Source: Endozoicomonas sp. Mp262
GTDB taxonomy: Bacteria > Pseudomonadota > Gammaproteobacteria > Pseudomonadales > Endozoicomonadaceae
DNA length: 64,000 nucleotides
Direction of reading: 5' to 3'
Assembly: GCF_025643335.1 (NCBI RefSeq)
Contig: NZ_CP092489.1
Coordinates: forward strand, 3,482,501 to 3,546,500
Part shown: positions 19,301-28,343 of the stretch, in pieces
How the letters are laid out: every line of letters starts with the position of its first letter
How positions within the stretch are numbered: position 1 is the stretch's first letter
Made by a program: the position numbers and the translations under genes
The notes under the pieces: model-generated
Databases searched by the model: none
Seen by the model: the letters and a program-made list of their open reading frames with translations, nothing else
What the model was told of the DNA's origin: nothing

Positions 19301-20454
19301 AAAATATTATGGGCTGCGTGCTCTTCATCCAGAATGATGTCAAACGCACAGTACTGTTTACGGAATATGTTGCTTTCGTCTGTTTTGTAAATGTCATCTT
19401 TAATGACTTGAAGCTGTTCTGGAAAAGTCTTTCTTGCTGCGCTGTATGATAGTGCGGCAACTCCTTGGTCAGAAAGATTGCCACTGACCACGCTATGGAA
19501 GCTGTTGCTTTTGAGATAAAGCTCTGCCCCATCACCATTATCCCCCTCCTCCATAGAGCCTTTTTTGATGGCGGGTGCAATAATGTTGCGGTCAAATTTT
19601 TTGGTAGTGGCCAGGATAATGGTCGGCCCAACCAGAACATGGGTCAGTGGCACCAGATGATCAAGCACCTCGGTAAACAACCGGTAGGGGCAGGCTCTCT
19701 TGCCTTCGACCAGGATCTGATTCTGAGACTCGTGGGCCTGGCGGTAGAGATCACGAAGCTGAGACAGGGTGGCTACCTTATCAAACACGGCTTTAGCCAG
19801 TTTGTTTAACGCCTTTTCTAAAGCCAGCAACTCCTGCCCCAGTATTCGCTCGTGCTCAGAGCAAATCTCATCGAGTCCGGCTTTTCTGGCGTAGGAGATC
19901 TGCTTCTCTGTATTTTCAACGCATTTTAATGCGTAGTCTAAATGAGTGAACTCATCGAGCCTGAACCGCTGTGGGATCCTTTTGCTCGCCCTGCACCAAG
20001 TTTTATATCGCTCCCGATTGGGGATGGCTCTATCTTCGGTGGTTGCCCAACGGATAAAGTCGGGGTTGCGCTTATCTTCTCTTGATAAAAAGCAAACTAT
20101 CGCAATCCCGGCTTTTCGAATCTCGTTAATAACAAAAGGTGGAATCGCAATTTGAGCCTTTTGTGGCGTAGTAAAAACGAGGTGACGGTTCCGATCATCT
20201 GACGTGGACACATATTCTGTATAAGAAAGCAGTGTGCCTACCGTTTTTCCGAACCCGGTGCCCAGATTGTCAATAATAACAGCGGGCAATTCCTTCATTT
20301 TAAAATGCTCGGACAACCGTCGTTGAATCTCACGAACCTGGTCAATAATATACGGATCCACCAGATGCTGCCTGACTATTTCGCTGACAGGATCAAGACC
20401 TAATGAAAAGCTATTTGGTATTGAAGAAACCATGTGCATAGCTCCGCCAGACAT
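16327..20454 (-). CDS. Superfamily-2-like helicase fused to a PD-(D/E)XK nuclease
   Basis: A 1375-aa cytoplasmic protein. Helicase motifs are in order: Walker A GTGFGKT (residues 65-71), motif Ia-like TTPQKAQ (95-101), Walker B/DEAH-like DEEH (376-379), motif III LLSAT (658-662) and a late motif RAAAGTGVSF (864-873). A large insertion of about 275 residues separates motifs Ia and II. The C-terminal region carries a restriction-endonuclease-like core: Glu1206 in GAIGECLF, Asp1239 in QFDFY and Asp1252-x-Lys1254 in CIDVKNW. A helicase with a PD-(D/E)XK nuclease suggests DNA (or R-loop) processing, most likely anti-phage or anti-plasmid defence. That role is inferred. The start at 20454 is MSGGAM; the ATG five codons later is an alternative. 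Confidence 0.65.
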   Translation of the reverse strand: MSGGAMHMVSSIPNSFSLGLDPVSEIVRQHLVDPYIIDQVREIQRRLSEHFKMKELPAVIIDNLGTGFGKTVGTLLSYTEYVSTSDDRNRHLVFTTPQKAQIAIPPFVINEIRKAGIAIVCFLSREDKRNPDFIRWATTEDRAIPNRERYKTWCRASKRIPQRFRLDEFTHLDYALKCVENTEKQISYARKAGLDEICSEHERILGQELLALEKALNKLAKAVFDKVATLSQLRDLYRQAHESQNQILVEGKRACPYRLFTEVLDHLVPLTHVLVGPTIILATTKKFDRNIIAPAIKKGSMEEGDNGDGAELYLKSNSFHSVVSGNLSDQGVAALSYSAARKTFPEQLQVIKDDIYKTDESNIFRKQYCAFDIILDEEHAAHNIFVDSTTDTLVDKDMNLAHALATVNSIRAQVRTVSKDELGRTPYLASKTSFCDQIETVLNNSKIMQPEEFDQVLGLFTDNIDQIIVNSNSADRIVALTRDIFRIGRCTFVNDEALKRVRLRKACGDRVCEIYYGEEDIPGEVNLHQFYQTVLCILCAGSRFDEKPRQLIAYLSGRSLGASRNSPLGLLIQHARETGRHSEGAFDGVVDTDQPIDLFFVHFCYKLVFSLIPEEKLRFPYDAAESFINIRFHIRQIRESPEVALFRMLYNTRNRVFLLSATTGLKQHQADKYHRHFMYKYGQDPAANLGIAIRERRTTGDAVTLREFRASYHQPEIHSIPEGADTIAQLPPKVEAVFMDYWNSALLKPSEYLNIFQQRELSRQLSAMLLACYEQKHTFALGISQRFVRAMQNHITFLQTSQATPLGGVRVLDKDRHVFEIKPFNDHRKLRVILFTASLGKKADALREWLTLDDADTTIAMLSYRAAAGTGVSFYPRYRHSLAGVDQPYEVDFDRLVLINGPFWSHVISHNGERTMTSIYNLMLLWREDSEGTHRRLGDYRNFHCLRPDQRQFLNRQHLISLLCEDNQSRGRNERKDCKMLCELWIPEDVIRQNCLTYNYLNTDDNTPVFEQMSVNNRAYMEYCLQRRKDWLCKPGGREALEADSLAASMRLKTLVKDLIPNAIHEARKGDQQAARFRDELSSPKLLSNPAAAIKALKNLPYTRNSQARQTLIDSIYLLVKDYGPKDMVFCYSDQNHDVLTDMDGGVEQYSPANSLSIHDPLSSGVSVEQMVRLLLRKCQKLVTPDFSQLLPLPGIIPHLRGAIGECLFRQLLQMLNVRYLSVDEMFDLLGPQAYEQFDFYIFHDQSVTCIDVKNWCRGDKKEPSETLIRHLRTKLHAVTECFANTRLTVGSVILLNTTLETNRDWLEAESFKLLTDYGEQVVQCMNLFEVFPAYHNYEKADKQGYLSGVHKLMTIKRPLLDQLNAMKFCQTGER

Positions 20455-20575
20455 CGGGCAAAGGTAGGGAGCCTGATGTCGTTAGAAAATCAAATATAAG
20501 TATTCAGTTTATAGAAAATAGTTTTTACATATGAAAACGCGAGCAATTTGCATCAGCAATTAAAAACTTAATCGG

Positions 20576-20604
20576 GTAAGAGCTGGCATCTCCCCAGCTC
20601 TTAC
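20576..20604. promoter_or_regulatory. Perfect stem-loop upstream of the helicase-nuclease cassette
   Basis: An 11-bp perfect inverted repeat, GTAAGAGCTGG (20576-20586) against 20594-20604, with a 7-base loop. It lies 122 bp upstream of the helicase start and about 130 bp upstream of the antitoxin gene, that is, between two divergent units. No T-run follows on either strand, so an operator or a weak terminator are both possible. Confidence 0.45.
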
Positions 20605-20734
20605 CAAGCTACCCAGCATAATTCCGTGCCATGCGGTTTACTGAGGGGAGTGAACCTGATCTTCATTCCTGAGAGCCAGGGCTACATAGGGGAAACCGAG
20701 GTGGTTTTTGTACTAAATGACTATAGGCAATAAT

Positions 20735-20971
20735 ATGAAAAATGAAATTTCAAAATCTACGTTTAAAGCCCAGGCCCTAGAGGTGATGAGAGGTGTTGAG
20801 CAAAGCGGTGAAGCAGTTGTGATCACATCTCATGGTAAGCCTACCTTAGTAATTAAGCCATATAAGGGTTGCCCTGATAAAAGCCCTTTAGAGCTGCTTG
20901 AAGGCAGTGTTTTAGCCTTTGACGACCCAGCAGACCCAATGGGAGAAGATGACTGGGAGGCTGCCAATTGA
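20735..20971 (+). CDS. Phd/YefM-type antitoxin (VapB role)
   Basis: About 78 aa from the ATG at 20735 (MKNEISKSTFKAQ); an upstream ATG at 20717 is in frame. The sequence follows the Phd/YefM antitoxin pattern: an N-terminal DNA-binding fold with KSTFKAQALEVMRGVEQSGEAVVIT, then HGKPTLVIKPY, and an acidic toxin-binding tail. The stop overlaps the toxin start by 4 bases (TTGA), typical of a co-translated toxin-antitoxin pair. The toxin partner is damaged, so this antitoxin now stands alone. It may still repress its own promoter. Confidence 0.85.
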   Translation: MKNEISKSTFKAQALEVMRGVEQSGEAVVITSHGKPTLVIKPYKGCPDKSPLELLEGSVLAFDDPADPMGEDDWEAAN

Positions 20972-21235
20972 TAGTTTTGGATACTCATACACTGGTTTGG
21001 TGGGTTAATAAAAGTGACCGGCTCAGCAATACTGCACGATCACTCATTGAAAAGCAGATGGAAGATGGGCAAATTATTGTTTCGTCAATCACCGCTTGGG
21101 AAATATCTCTTTTGGTTTCCAAAGAAAGATTGAAGCTATCAATGGATGTTGATTCATGGCTGGGTGTTGTCAGCTCCATTGTTAACTGTCGATGAAAGAA
21201 TACAAGCCTACCCATATGTGAAGGCTGTTTGGTGA
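20968..21235 (+). pseudogene. PIN-domain toxin (VapC-like) with an internal deletion
   Basis: Starts with TTG and reads MIVLDTHTLVWWV, a PIN-domain N-terminus with the first acidic residue (LDTH). It then has WEISLLVSKERLKLSMDVDSW, containing the second acidic residue. The frame ends at 21195 (SSIVNCR). In a second frame the normal VapC C-terminus follows at once: LTVDERIQAYPYVKAVW, stop at 21233-21235. Compared with a typical toxin of about 125-130 aa, roughly 40 residues are missing, including the DPADR-type segment with the third catalytic Asp. An internal deletion that also shifted frame explains this. RNase activity should be lost. Confidence 0.8.
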
Positions 21236-21259
21236 TAACTATTAAGATCGGGGGGAGTA

Positions 21260-21331
21260 ATGATGAAAATACGCTGCTTTGATACTGGGTCGGATATTGA
21301 GGATTTAATCAGTCGTTGGAATAAAAAATAA
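21260..21331 (+). CDS. Possible 23-aa peptide downstream of the TA remnant
   Basis: ATG ATG at 21260 and 21263 follow GGGGGAG closely. The reading is MMKIRCFDTGSDIEDLISRW, then NKK and a stop. It could be a real small gene or the 5' fragment of a decayed gene. There is no family resemblance. It lies 25 bp after the broken toxin. Confidence 0.25.
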   Translation: MMKIRCFDTGSDIEDLISRWNKK

Positions 21332-21580
21332 GCTGACCCTTGACCTGCATATGACTGAGTGAAGAATAGTGAATAGCGGTTTTCAGAAACGATAAAAGGA
21401 CGCTGTATGTCAACAAACAGGGCTAAAGAATCAGCTCGATGCTTTATTGGTCAGCAACCCCAAACCTTGTCTAGACCAGTAGTCACAAGCGGGTGGCACT
21501 GCTGAGTTCGATCCTTTTTAATGGTTTTTTTCAGGAGGCCAATATTCAGGTATGTTATTTCTAGTCATTCTTACAGACAT

Positions 21581-21613
21581 AAAAAAACCGGAGCAAATAT
21601 GCTCCGGTTTTTT
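21581..21613. terminator. Bidirectional intrinsic terminator next to tRNA-Leu
   Basis: A 7-bp stem, CCGGAGC/GCTCCGG (21588-21594 and 21601-21607), has an A-run on its left and a T-run on its right. On the minus strand it lies directly downstream of tRNA-Leu. Confidence 0.9.
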
Positions 21614-21620
21614 CGATATT

Positions 21621-21707
21621 TGGTAGCCGAGGCCGGACTCGAACCGGCACGCTTTTAAAGGCAACGGATTTTGAATCCGTCGTGTCTACCAATTCCACCA
21701 CTCGGCC
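21621..21707 (-). tRNA. tRNA-Leu (CAA anticodon)
   Basis: An 87-base gene on the minus strand, starting GGCCGAGTGG and ending in an encoded CCA. The acceptor arms pair (GGCCGAG/CTCGGCT). The T arm has GGTTCGAGTCC. The anticodon stem ACGGA/TCCGT holds a TTCAAAA loop, giving anticodon CAA, which reads UUG. The long variable arm is typical of tRNA-Leu. It forms the border between the accessory block on its left and the conserved backbone on its right. Confidence 0.93.
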
Positions 21708-22005
21708 AGTGACTGCGTATTATACGGAAGCATTGATGGTTTGCAAGTGCTGTTGGGACTGTTTGTGTATTTCGTTATTATGCGATTATGGTTGTCTAAT
21801 GGCTGGGCGAAGGATTACGTGGAGCAGTGGTGTAGTGTCTTGTGGCAGTGAAGTTATAACCTACTATATATAAATGAACCTATCCGGTTAAAGAGGGTCA
21901 AATCAGGTTGTTGAATCGTCGATTGTTTTTTTCCGGTCTGGCTGGGGGCATTATTTCTGCATTGAACAGGACTTCCGGTTTCGACTATCAAGGTATAGGT
22001 GTCAT

Positions 22006-22356
22006 ATGAAGCGGGTTGTCGGGTGGTTTTTAATAATCCTGTTTTTAGTGCTGGCATGGCGTTTTTTTTCAGCAGATGTGTCTGTGTGGGTTAATGAGGA
22101 GCCAGTCATCGGGCCGTTGGCGGGTTTGGCCGGAGGTGGTATCTCCCTGATGGTCGCTTTCATGCTGCTGGGGGTGGCGCTGGCCGTACTGTTCCTGTTT
22201 GCCGGGATAGGCCTGTTCTTTTTTGCTGTTATGATTGCGGTGATTTTCCCCTGGTTACTGCCTTTATTGATTCCTGTGGGTATTGCCCTGGCTTTTCTCG
22301 GGTTGATCCGAAACCGTCAAAAGAAGATGGTAGGTCGTGAGTATAAATCTGCCTGA
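22006..22356 (+). CDS. Small multi-spanning inner-membrane protein
   Basis: A 116-aa protein with three to four hydrophobic segments: residues 5-20, about 38-60, about 60-82 and about 84-100. The tail is basic (RNRQKKMVGREYKSA). AAGGT lies about 13 bases before the ATG. I do not recognise a family. The gene stands alone between tRNA-Leu and queA on the plus strand. The second and third segments are separated by only a few polar residues, so the number of helices is uncertain. Confidence 0.6.
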   Translation: MKRVVGWFLIILFLVLAWRFFSADVSVWVNEEPVIGPLAGLAGGGISLMVAFMLLGVALAVLFLFAGIGLFFFAVMIAVIFPWLLPLLIPVGIALAFLGLIRNRQKKMVGREYKSA

Positions 22357-22505
22357 TAGGGCGAGGGCTTCCAGGAGCGGTGTACTTGCCACCCTGTTCT
22401 CACGCCATGAAAAGATAAGGGTATCACCCCGCCTGACAGTCCTGGTCAGATGCAGTATCCTTCCCTCCTTTTTTATTACTCTTTGACGAAGGGTAACGAG
22501 TCTCG

Positions 22506-23531
22506 ATGCAAGTCAGTGATTTTGATTTTGATCTGCCCGACGCGCAGATCGCACGATTCCCTGCGGAGGAAAGGACAGGCAGTCGCCTGTTATGCCTGGA
22601 TGGTGCTTCTGGCAAGACCCGGCACAGGCAGTTTGCAGAGATTGAGGATTTGTTGCAGCCCGGCGATTTGCTGGTGCTGAATAATACCCGTGTTATTCCG
22701 GCCCGGCTCTATGGTCGCAAGGAGAGCGGCGGCAAGATAGAAATGCTGGTGGAGCGGGTGGTTGATGACCGGCGGGTACTGGCACACATTCGTTCCAGTA
22801 AAACGCCAAAGCCGGGAGCAACCCTGTATTTTGCGGATGATCAGGTGATAGCAACCCTGGAAGAGCGCCGTGGTGCTTTGTTTGTGCTGCATTTTGAACG
22901 GCCGGTGCTGCCCCAGTTGCAAGAGCATGGTCATATGCCATTGCCTCCTTATATTGACAGGGATGATGACCAGGCTGACAGGCTGAGGTATCAGACTGTT
23001 TTTGCCGAGCGTGATGGTGCGGTGGCGGCACCCACGGCCGGGCTGCATTTTGATGAGGCTTTATTGCAGCGGTTGGAGCAAAAAGGCATTCGTAAGGTGT
23101 TTGTCACCCTGCATGTGGGCTCCGGAACGTTTCAACCGGTACGGGTTGATAATATTGAAGACCATGTCATGCACTCTGAGTACATTGAAGTGCCAGAGGC
23201 CGTTTGCCAGGCGGTAAGGGAGACCCGGGCCAATGGTGGCCGGGTGGTGGCTGTGGGTACAACCAGCGTGCGTAGCCTGGAGTCGGCCTCCCTGGAAGGA
23301 GAAATCAAGCCCTTCCAGGGTGATACGGATATCTTTATTTATCCGGGTTATCAGTTCCGCAGTGTGGATGTGATGATCACCAACTTCCATCTACCCCAGT
23401 CAACCCTGTTGATGCTGGTGAGTGCATTTTCCGGGCAGGAAGCGGTTCTTGGTGCCTACCGGGAAGCAGTGGCTGAAGGTTATCGGTTTTTCAGTTATGG
23501 CGATGCCATGTGGCTGACGCGACAGCCCTGA
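22506..23531 (+). CDS. queA: S-adenosylmethionine:tRNA ribosyltransferase-isomerase QueA
   Basis: A 341-aa protein of normal length. QueA moves the ribosyl part of S-adenosylmethionine onto preQ1-modified tRNA, the penultimate step of queuosine synthesis. Typical segments are the N-terminal [33 protein letters not shown], the central [10 protein letters not shown] and the C-terminal FIYPGYQF followed by [19 protein letters not shown]. It is followed by tgt, its pathway partner, in the usual gammaproteobacterial order. The ATG at 22506 matches the family start (MQVSDFDF). Confidence 0.97.
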   Translation: MQVSDFDFDLPDAQIARFPAEERTGSRLLCLDGASGKTRHRQFAEIEDLLQPGDLLVLNNTRVIPARLYGRKESGGKIEMLVERVVDDRRVLAHIRSSKTPKPGATLYFADDQVIATLEERRGALFVLHFERPVLPQLQEHGHMPLPPYIDRDDDQADRLRYQTVFAERDGAVAAPTAGLHFDEALLQRLEQKGIRKVFVTLHVGSGTFQPVRVDNIEDHVMHSEYIEVPEAVCQAVRETRANGGRVVAVGTTSVRSLESASLEGEIKPFQGDTDIFIYPGYQFRSVDVMITNFHLPQSTLLMLVSAFSGQEAVLGAYREAVAEGYRFFSYGDAMWLTRQP

Positions 23532-23597
23532 CGACACATTGGGTTCTTGAACAGGCTTCCAGGTGCAGTGGTTTAACTGCGCGGACATTATTAATAA

Positions 23598-24758
<1,161 letters not shown>

Positions 24759-24785
24759 TAATCTTCTGGGAGACCGACCGGGTGT

Positions 24786-24809
24786 GACCACTGTAACAGT
24801 GGTCGTTTT
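24786..24809 (+). terminator. Hairpin between tgt and yajC
   Basis: A perfect 8-bp stem, GACCACTG/CAGTGGTC, with a 3-base loop (24786-24804), followed by GTTTT. It may weakly separate queA-tgt from yajC-secDF. Confidence 0.5.
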
Positions 24810-24936
24810 CCTGGTGGGGCTTGCAACCACCGCTGTCTGGATTTTTGCGGTAATAAAGGACTCGAAGGTGCTGCGGCATGTTGCCGTATCTTTGTAGTCG
24901 CTAACGGGACTAATTTTACAATCAGGAGTTTTTTGA

Positions 24937-25272
24937 ATGTTGTCACTATTCAGTCTGGCTCACGCCGATGCAGCAGCTGCTCCGGCGGGACCGAGTATGG
25001 TAGGCCAGCTGATCATGCTGGGCGGCTTTGTTCTGATTTTCTGGCTGCTGATCTGGCGCCCCCAGAACAAGCGGTCAAAGCAGCATAAGAACTTGCTTGC
25101 TGGCCTGTCCAAGGGTGATGAGGTGGTTACCACCGGTGGGATTGTTGGCAAGGTGACGAATGTCACTGACGAATTCCTGACCCTGCAGGTGGCTGACAAT
25201 ATGGAGCTGAATTTCCAGAAAGCTTCTGTTGCAGCGGCACTGCCCAAAGGCACCATTAAGGCTATCAAATAA
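24937..25272 (+). CDS. yajC: Sec translocon accessory protein YajC
   Basis: A 111-aa single-span inner-membrane protein. The helix MLGGFVLIFWLLIWRPQNKR includes the family's conserved RPQ, followed by the cytoplasmic KGDEVVTTGGIVGKV segment. YajC binds SecDF, whose genes follow at 25382. AGGAG precedes the ATG by about 8 bases. Length and position are exactly as expected for the family. Confidence 0.95.
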   Translation: MLSLFSLAHADAAAAPAGPSMVGQLIMLGGFVLIFWLLIWRPQNKRSKQHKNLLAGLSKGDEVVTTGGIVGKVTNVTDEFLTLQVADNMELNFQKASVAAALPKGTIKAIK

Positions 25273-25381
25273 CGATAGTGAAACAACCGGGGGCAGGAGA
25301 CTGCCCTCGATTGTTTATGGCGAAACGGATTGTGCCTGGCCTGATCCAGGCATTTCACTTTTAACTCAGGACCGGTGAGCC

Positions 25382-27250
25382 ATGCTCAATCGATACCCCC
25401 TGTGGAAGTACCTGCTTATTTTACTGGTTGTGGCCTGGGGCATCATTTATGCCCTGCCCAATTTCTATCCCGCTGATCCGGCTGTGCAGGTAACCGGAGT
25501 CAGTGCTTCTCACAAAATCACTGACTCAGTGCTGAAGCGTGCAGAGAAGGCACTGACAAAAGCGAATATTCATGTTAAGGCATCAGACCACAACGACGGC
25601 TCCCTGCTGATCCGCCTGAATCAGGCCGATCAGCAGCAGTTGGCCAAATCGCTGATTAAGGAAAGCCTGGGTGATGATTATGTGGTTGCCCTGAACCTGG
25701 CGCCCACGACCCCTGACTGGCTGACTGCCATCGGTGCCTATCCCATGAAACTGGGTCTGGATCTGTCCGGCGGTGTGCATTTTCTGTTAGAGGTAGATAC
25801 CGCCAAAGCGGTGAAAACCAAGATGGATATTGCCAATGCGGAAATACGTTCCCTGCTGAGAAAGGAACGCCTGCGTTACAGAACATTGCCCGAGCGTCAG
25901 GATGGTGCCCGTCAGCTGGCATTTCTTGATGAAGACACCCGTGATAAGGCGGTGAAAAAAGTCGCAAGGGAATTTCCCGATTTTGTGGTGGAAGGCAGTG
26001 AGCTGAACGGTCGTTATGTTCTTTCCTACGGTTATACGGAAGCGGGTATTAAGGAAATTGAAGATTACGCGGTCCGCCAAAACCTGACCACTGTCCGCAA
26101 CCGGGTGAATGAGTTGGGTGTTTCCGAACCCCTGGTTCAGAGGCAGGGTCGTAGTGGTATTATCGTGGAACTGCCGGGTGTTCAGGATACGGCGGAAGCC
26201 AAGCGTATCCTGGGTAAAACCGCTAACCTGGAATTCCGTCTTGAGGCAGGGGCCAAGGACTCCAGGGCCTCCACCGAAGAGTTTGAGTTCCGTGATTCCC
26301 GCAGGCCTCCGGCTGCCTTGGAAAGGGACATTATCATTACCGGTGACCAGGTATCCAGTGCCCAATCCAACTTTGATACCCAGACGGGGCAACCCCAGGT
26401 GAATATCAGTCTGGATAGCCACGGTGGCACACTCATGAACCGGGCCACCCGCCATAATATTGGCCGGGCTATGGCAGTGCTGTTTATCGAGCAAAAGCCT
26501 TATACCCGGACAGAAACCCGTGTGGAGAATGGCAAGGAAATCAAGGTCAAGGTTCCCGGTTTTAAGGAAGAGAAACATATTATCAGCCTGGCCACCATTC
26601 AGAGTGCCCTGGGTAATCAGTTCCGTATCACCGGCCTGGACTCTGTAGGTGAGGCCTCTGAGCTGGCCTTGCTGTTGCGGGCCGGTTCCCTGGCAGCCCC
26701 CATGTATTTTGCTGAAGAGCGTACCGTGGGTCCCAGCCTGGGGGCAGAAAATATTGCCATGGGCATTAACTCTACCCTGATTGGCCTGGCGCTGGTGGTG
26801 ATGTTTATGGTGGTGGTGTACCGGGTTTTTGGTTTGATGGCCAATATTGCCCTGGCCTGCAACCTGATGTTGCTGACGGCAGCCATGAGTTTGTTTGGCG
26901 CTACCCTGACCATGCCTGGTATTGCCGGTATCGTGTTGACCCTGGGTATGGCCGTGGATGCCAATGTGTTGGTATTTTCCCGGATACGGGAAGAGATCAA
27001 GAATGGGCGGCCGATTCAGCGAGCCATTCATGATGGTTACGATCGTGCCTTTGTGTCCATTTTTGATGGTAATATCACCACCCTGCTGGTGGGTGTGATT
27101 CTGTTTGCAGTGGGAACAGGGCCTGTTAAGGGATTCGCTGTGACGCTGTCCATTGGTATTCTTACCTCCATGTTTACTGCCATTGTGGTAACCCGTTCAC
27201 TGGTTAATCTGGTTTACGGTGGCCGCAATGTGAAAAAACTCTATATCTGA
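25382..27250 (+). CDS. secD: Protein translocase subunit SecD
   Basis: A 622-aa inner-membrane protein that uses the proton gradient with SecF to pull exported proteins across after SecYEG/SecA. It has one N-terminal helix, a large periplasmic P1 domain and a C-terminal block of helices. Landmarks are LGLDLSGGVHFLLEVD, NRVNELGVSEPLVQRQG, LPGVQDTAEAKRILG and the membrane motif GMAVDANVLVFSRIREE. It lies between yajC and secF in the standard operon. The start matches family members (MLNRYPLWKYLLIL). Confidence 0.97.
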   Translation: MLNRYPLWKYLLILLVVAWGIIYALPNFYPADPAVQVTGVSASHKITDSVLKRAEKALTKANIHVKASDHNDGSLLIRLNQADQQQLAKSLIKESLGDDYVVALNLAPTTPDWLTAIGAYPMKLGLDLSGGVHFLLEVDTAKAVKTKMDIANAEIRSLLRKERLRYRTLPERQDGARQLAFLDEDTRDKAVKKVAREFPDFVVEGSELNGRYVLSYGYTEAGIKEIEDYAVRQNLTTVRNRVNELGVSEPLVQRQGRSGIIVELPGVQDTAEAKRILGKTANLEFRLEAGAKDSRASTEEFEFRDSRRPPAALERDIIITGDQVSSAQSNFDTQTGQPQVNISLDSHGGTLMNRATRHNIGRAMAVLFIEQKPYTRTETRVENGKEIKVKVPGFKEEKHIISLATIQSALGNQFRITGLDSVGEASELALLLRAGSLAAPMYFAEERTVGPSLGAENIAMGINSTLIGLALVVMFMVVVYRVFGLMANIALACNLMLLTAAMSLFGATLTMPGIAGIVLTLGMAVDANVLVFSRIREEIKNGRPIQRAIHDGYDRAFVSIFDGNITTLLVGVILFAVGTGPVKGFAVTLSIGILTSMFTAIVVTRSLVNLVYGGRNVKKLYI

Positions 27251-27278
27251 GGTGGGCAGTCATGAACAGGATAAGCGC

Positions 27279-28247
27279 ATGAGTAAGAAAAAAAACATGA
27301 CGCAAGCAAATGAAAATGCCGCGTCAGATGCAAGGCCTGATGAAAAAATCATAGGCTTTATGAAGCTGAGGACAATGGCAACGGTACTGTCACTGGTTCT
27401 CATTGTTGGCTCGCTGGTTTCCCTGGCTACCCGGGGAATAAGCTGGGGGCTGGATTTTACTGGTGGTACCCAGGTTGAGCTGTTTTATGAGAAGCCTGTC
27501 AATGTCTCTGATGTCAGGGAACAGTTGGCGGCGGACGGTCATCCGGACGCTATCGTCAAGGAATCCGGTTCCGCCAATAACATCCTTGTCACTATTGCCG
27601 GTGATGATGCCGCTCTGGGCAACCGTGTTGCCCAGATGCTGGATGCCAATTATGAGGGACGTGTTGAGGCCAAGCGGATAGAGTATGTGGGTCCCCAGGT
27701 GGGGGAAAAACTCAGGGAGCAGGGTGGCCTGGGTATGCTGATGGCGCTGGGGCTGGTTATGCTCTATATTGCCTTTCGCTTCCAGTTCAAGTTCTCTGTG
27801 GGTGCGGTAACCGCACTGGCCCATGACTCGATCATTGTGCTGGGTGTGTTCTCCCTGTTGGGCTTGCAGTTTGACCTGACAGTCATGGCGGCCATTCTGG
27901 CGGTGGTAGGTTATTCATTGAACGACACTATCATTGTTTATGACCGCATCCGTGAGAATTTCCGCAAGCGCCGCAAGGGTGGACCTACTGAAATTATTGA
28001 TGTTTCCCTGACCCAGACGTTGGGACGGACATTGGCAACTTCCGGTACTACTTTAATGGTGCTGGTGGCATTGTTCCTGTTTGGTGGCGATATGATTCAT
28101 AACTTTGCCACAGCATTGATTGTGGGCATCGGAGTGGGTACCTATTCCTCTATTTATATTGCCTCCAACTTGCTGCTGTATATGAAGATCAGTCGGGAAG
28201 ACCTGGTGATTCCTGTTAAGCAGGATGAGGTGGATGAAAGACCCTGA
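27279..28247 (+). CDS. secF: Protein translocase subunit SecF
   Basis: About 322 aa from the ATG at 27279, which has AGGAT about 8 bases upstream. The frame is open to a GTG at 27252, and an ATG at 27297 is also possible, so the N-terminus is uncertain. Landmarks are GISWGLDFTGGTQVEL, GPQVGEKLREQG and the membrane motif GYSLNDTIIVYDRIREN, followed by TLATSGTT. It forms the SecDF motor with the preceding gene. An intrinsic terminator follows at 28275. Confidence 0.95.
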   Translation: MSKKKNMTQANENAASDARPDEKIIGFMKLRTMATVLSLVLIVGSLVSLATRGISWGLDFTGGTQVELFYEKPVNVSDVREQLAADGHPDAIVKESGSANNILVTIAGDDAALGNRVAQMLDANYEGRVEAKRIEYVGPQVGEKLREQGGLGMLMALGLVMLYIAFRFQFKFSVGAVTALAHDSIIVLGVFSLLGLQFDLTVMAAILAVVGYSLNDTIIVYDRIRENFRKRRKGGPTEIIDVSLTQTLGRTLATSGTTLMVLVALFLFGGDMIHNFATALIVGIGVGTYSSIYIASNLLLYMKISREDLVIPVKQDEVDERP

Positions 28248-28274
28248 TGGCTTTTATCTGATGGCATTTGACAT

Positions 28275-28303
28275 TAAAAAACCGGGCTAATGCCCGGTTT
28301 TTT
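28275..28303. terminator. Bidirectional terminator between secF and suhB
   Basis: The stem ACCGGGC/GCCCGGT (28281-28287 and 28292-28298) has a 4-base loop, an A-run on the left and a T-run on the right. It serves the convergent secF and suhB genes. Confidence 0.92.
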
Positions 28304-28343
28304 AATGTCTTTTAAGTATGGTAATGATGGGTAGAACTCAGGC

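Noticed and set aside
21581-21707. Attachment-site duplication of the tRNA-Leu 3' end
   Set aside because: I found no second copy of the tRNA end within the window and no integrase gene.
22590-23048. 152-codon frame antisense to queA
   Set aside because: It is fully covered by a well-conserved gene on the other strand and has no recognisable product.
25787-27031. Long open frame of 414 codons antisense to secD
   Set aside because: Its composition (very rich in His, Gln and Gly) is what the complement of the secD codons gives; secD is certain.
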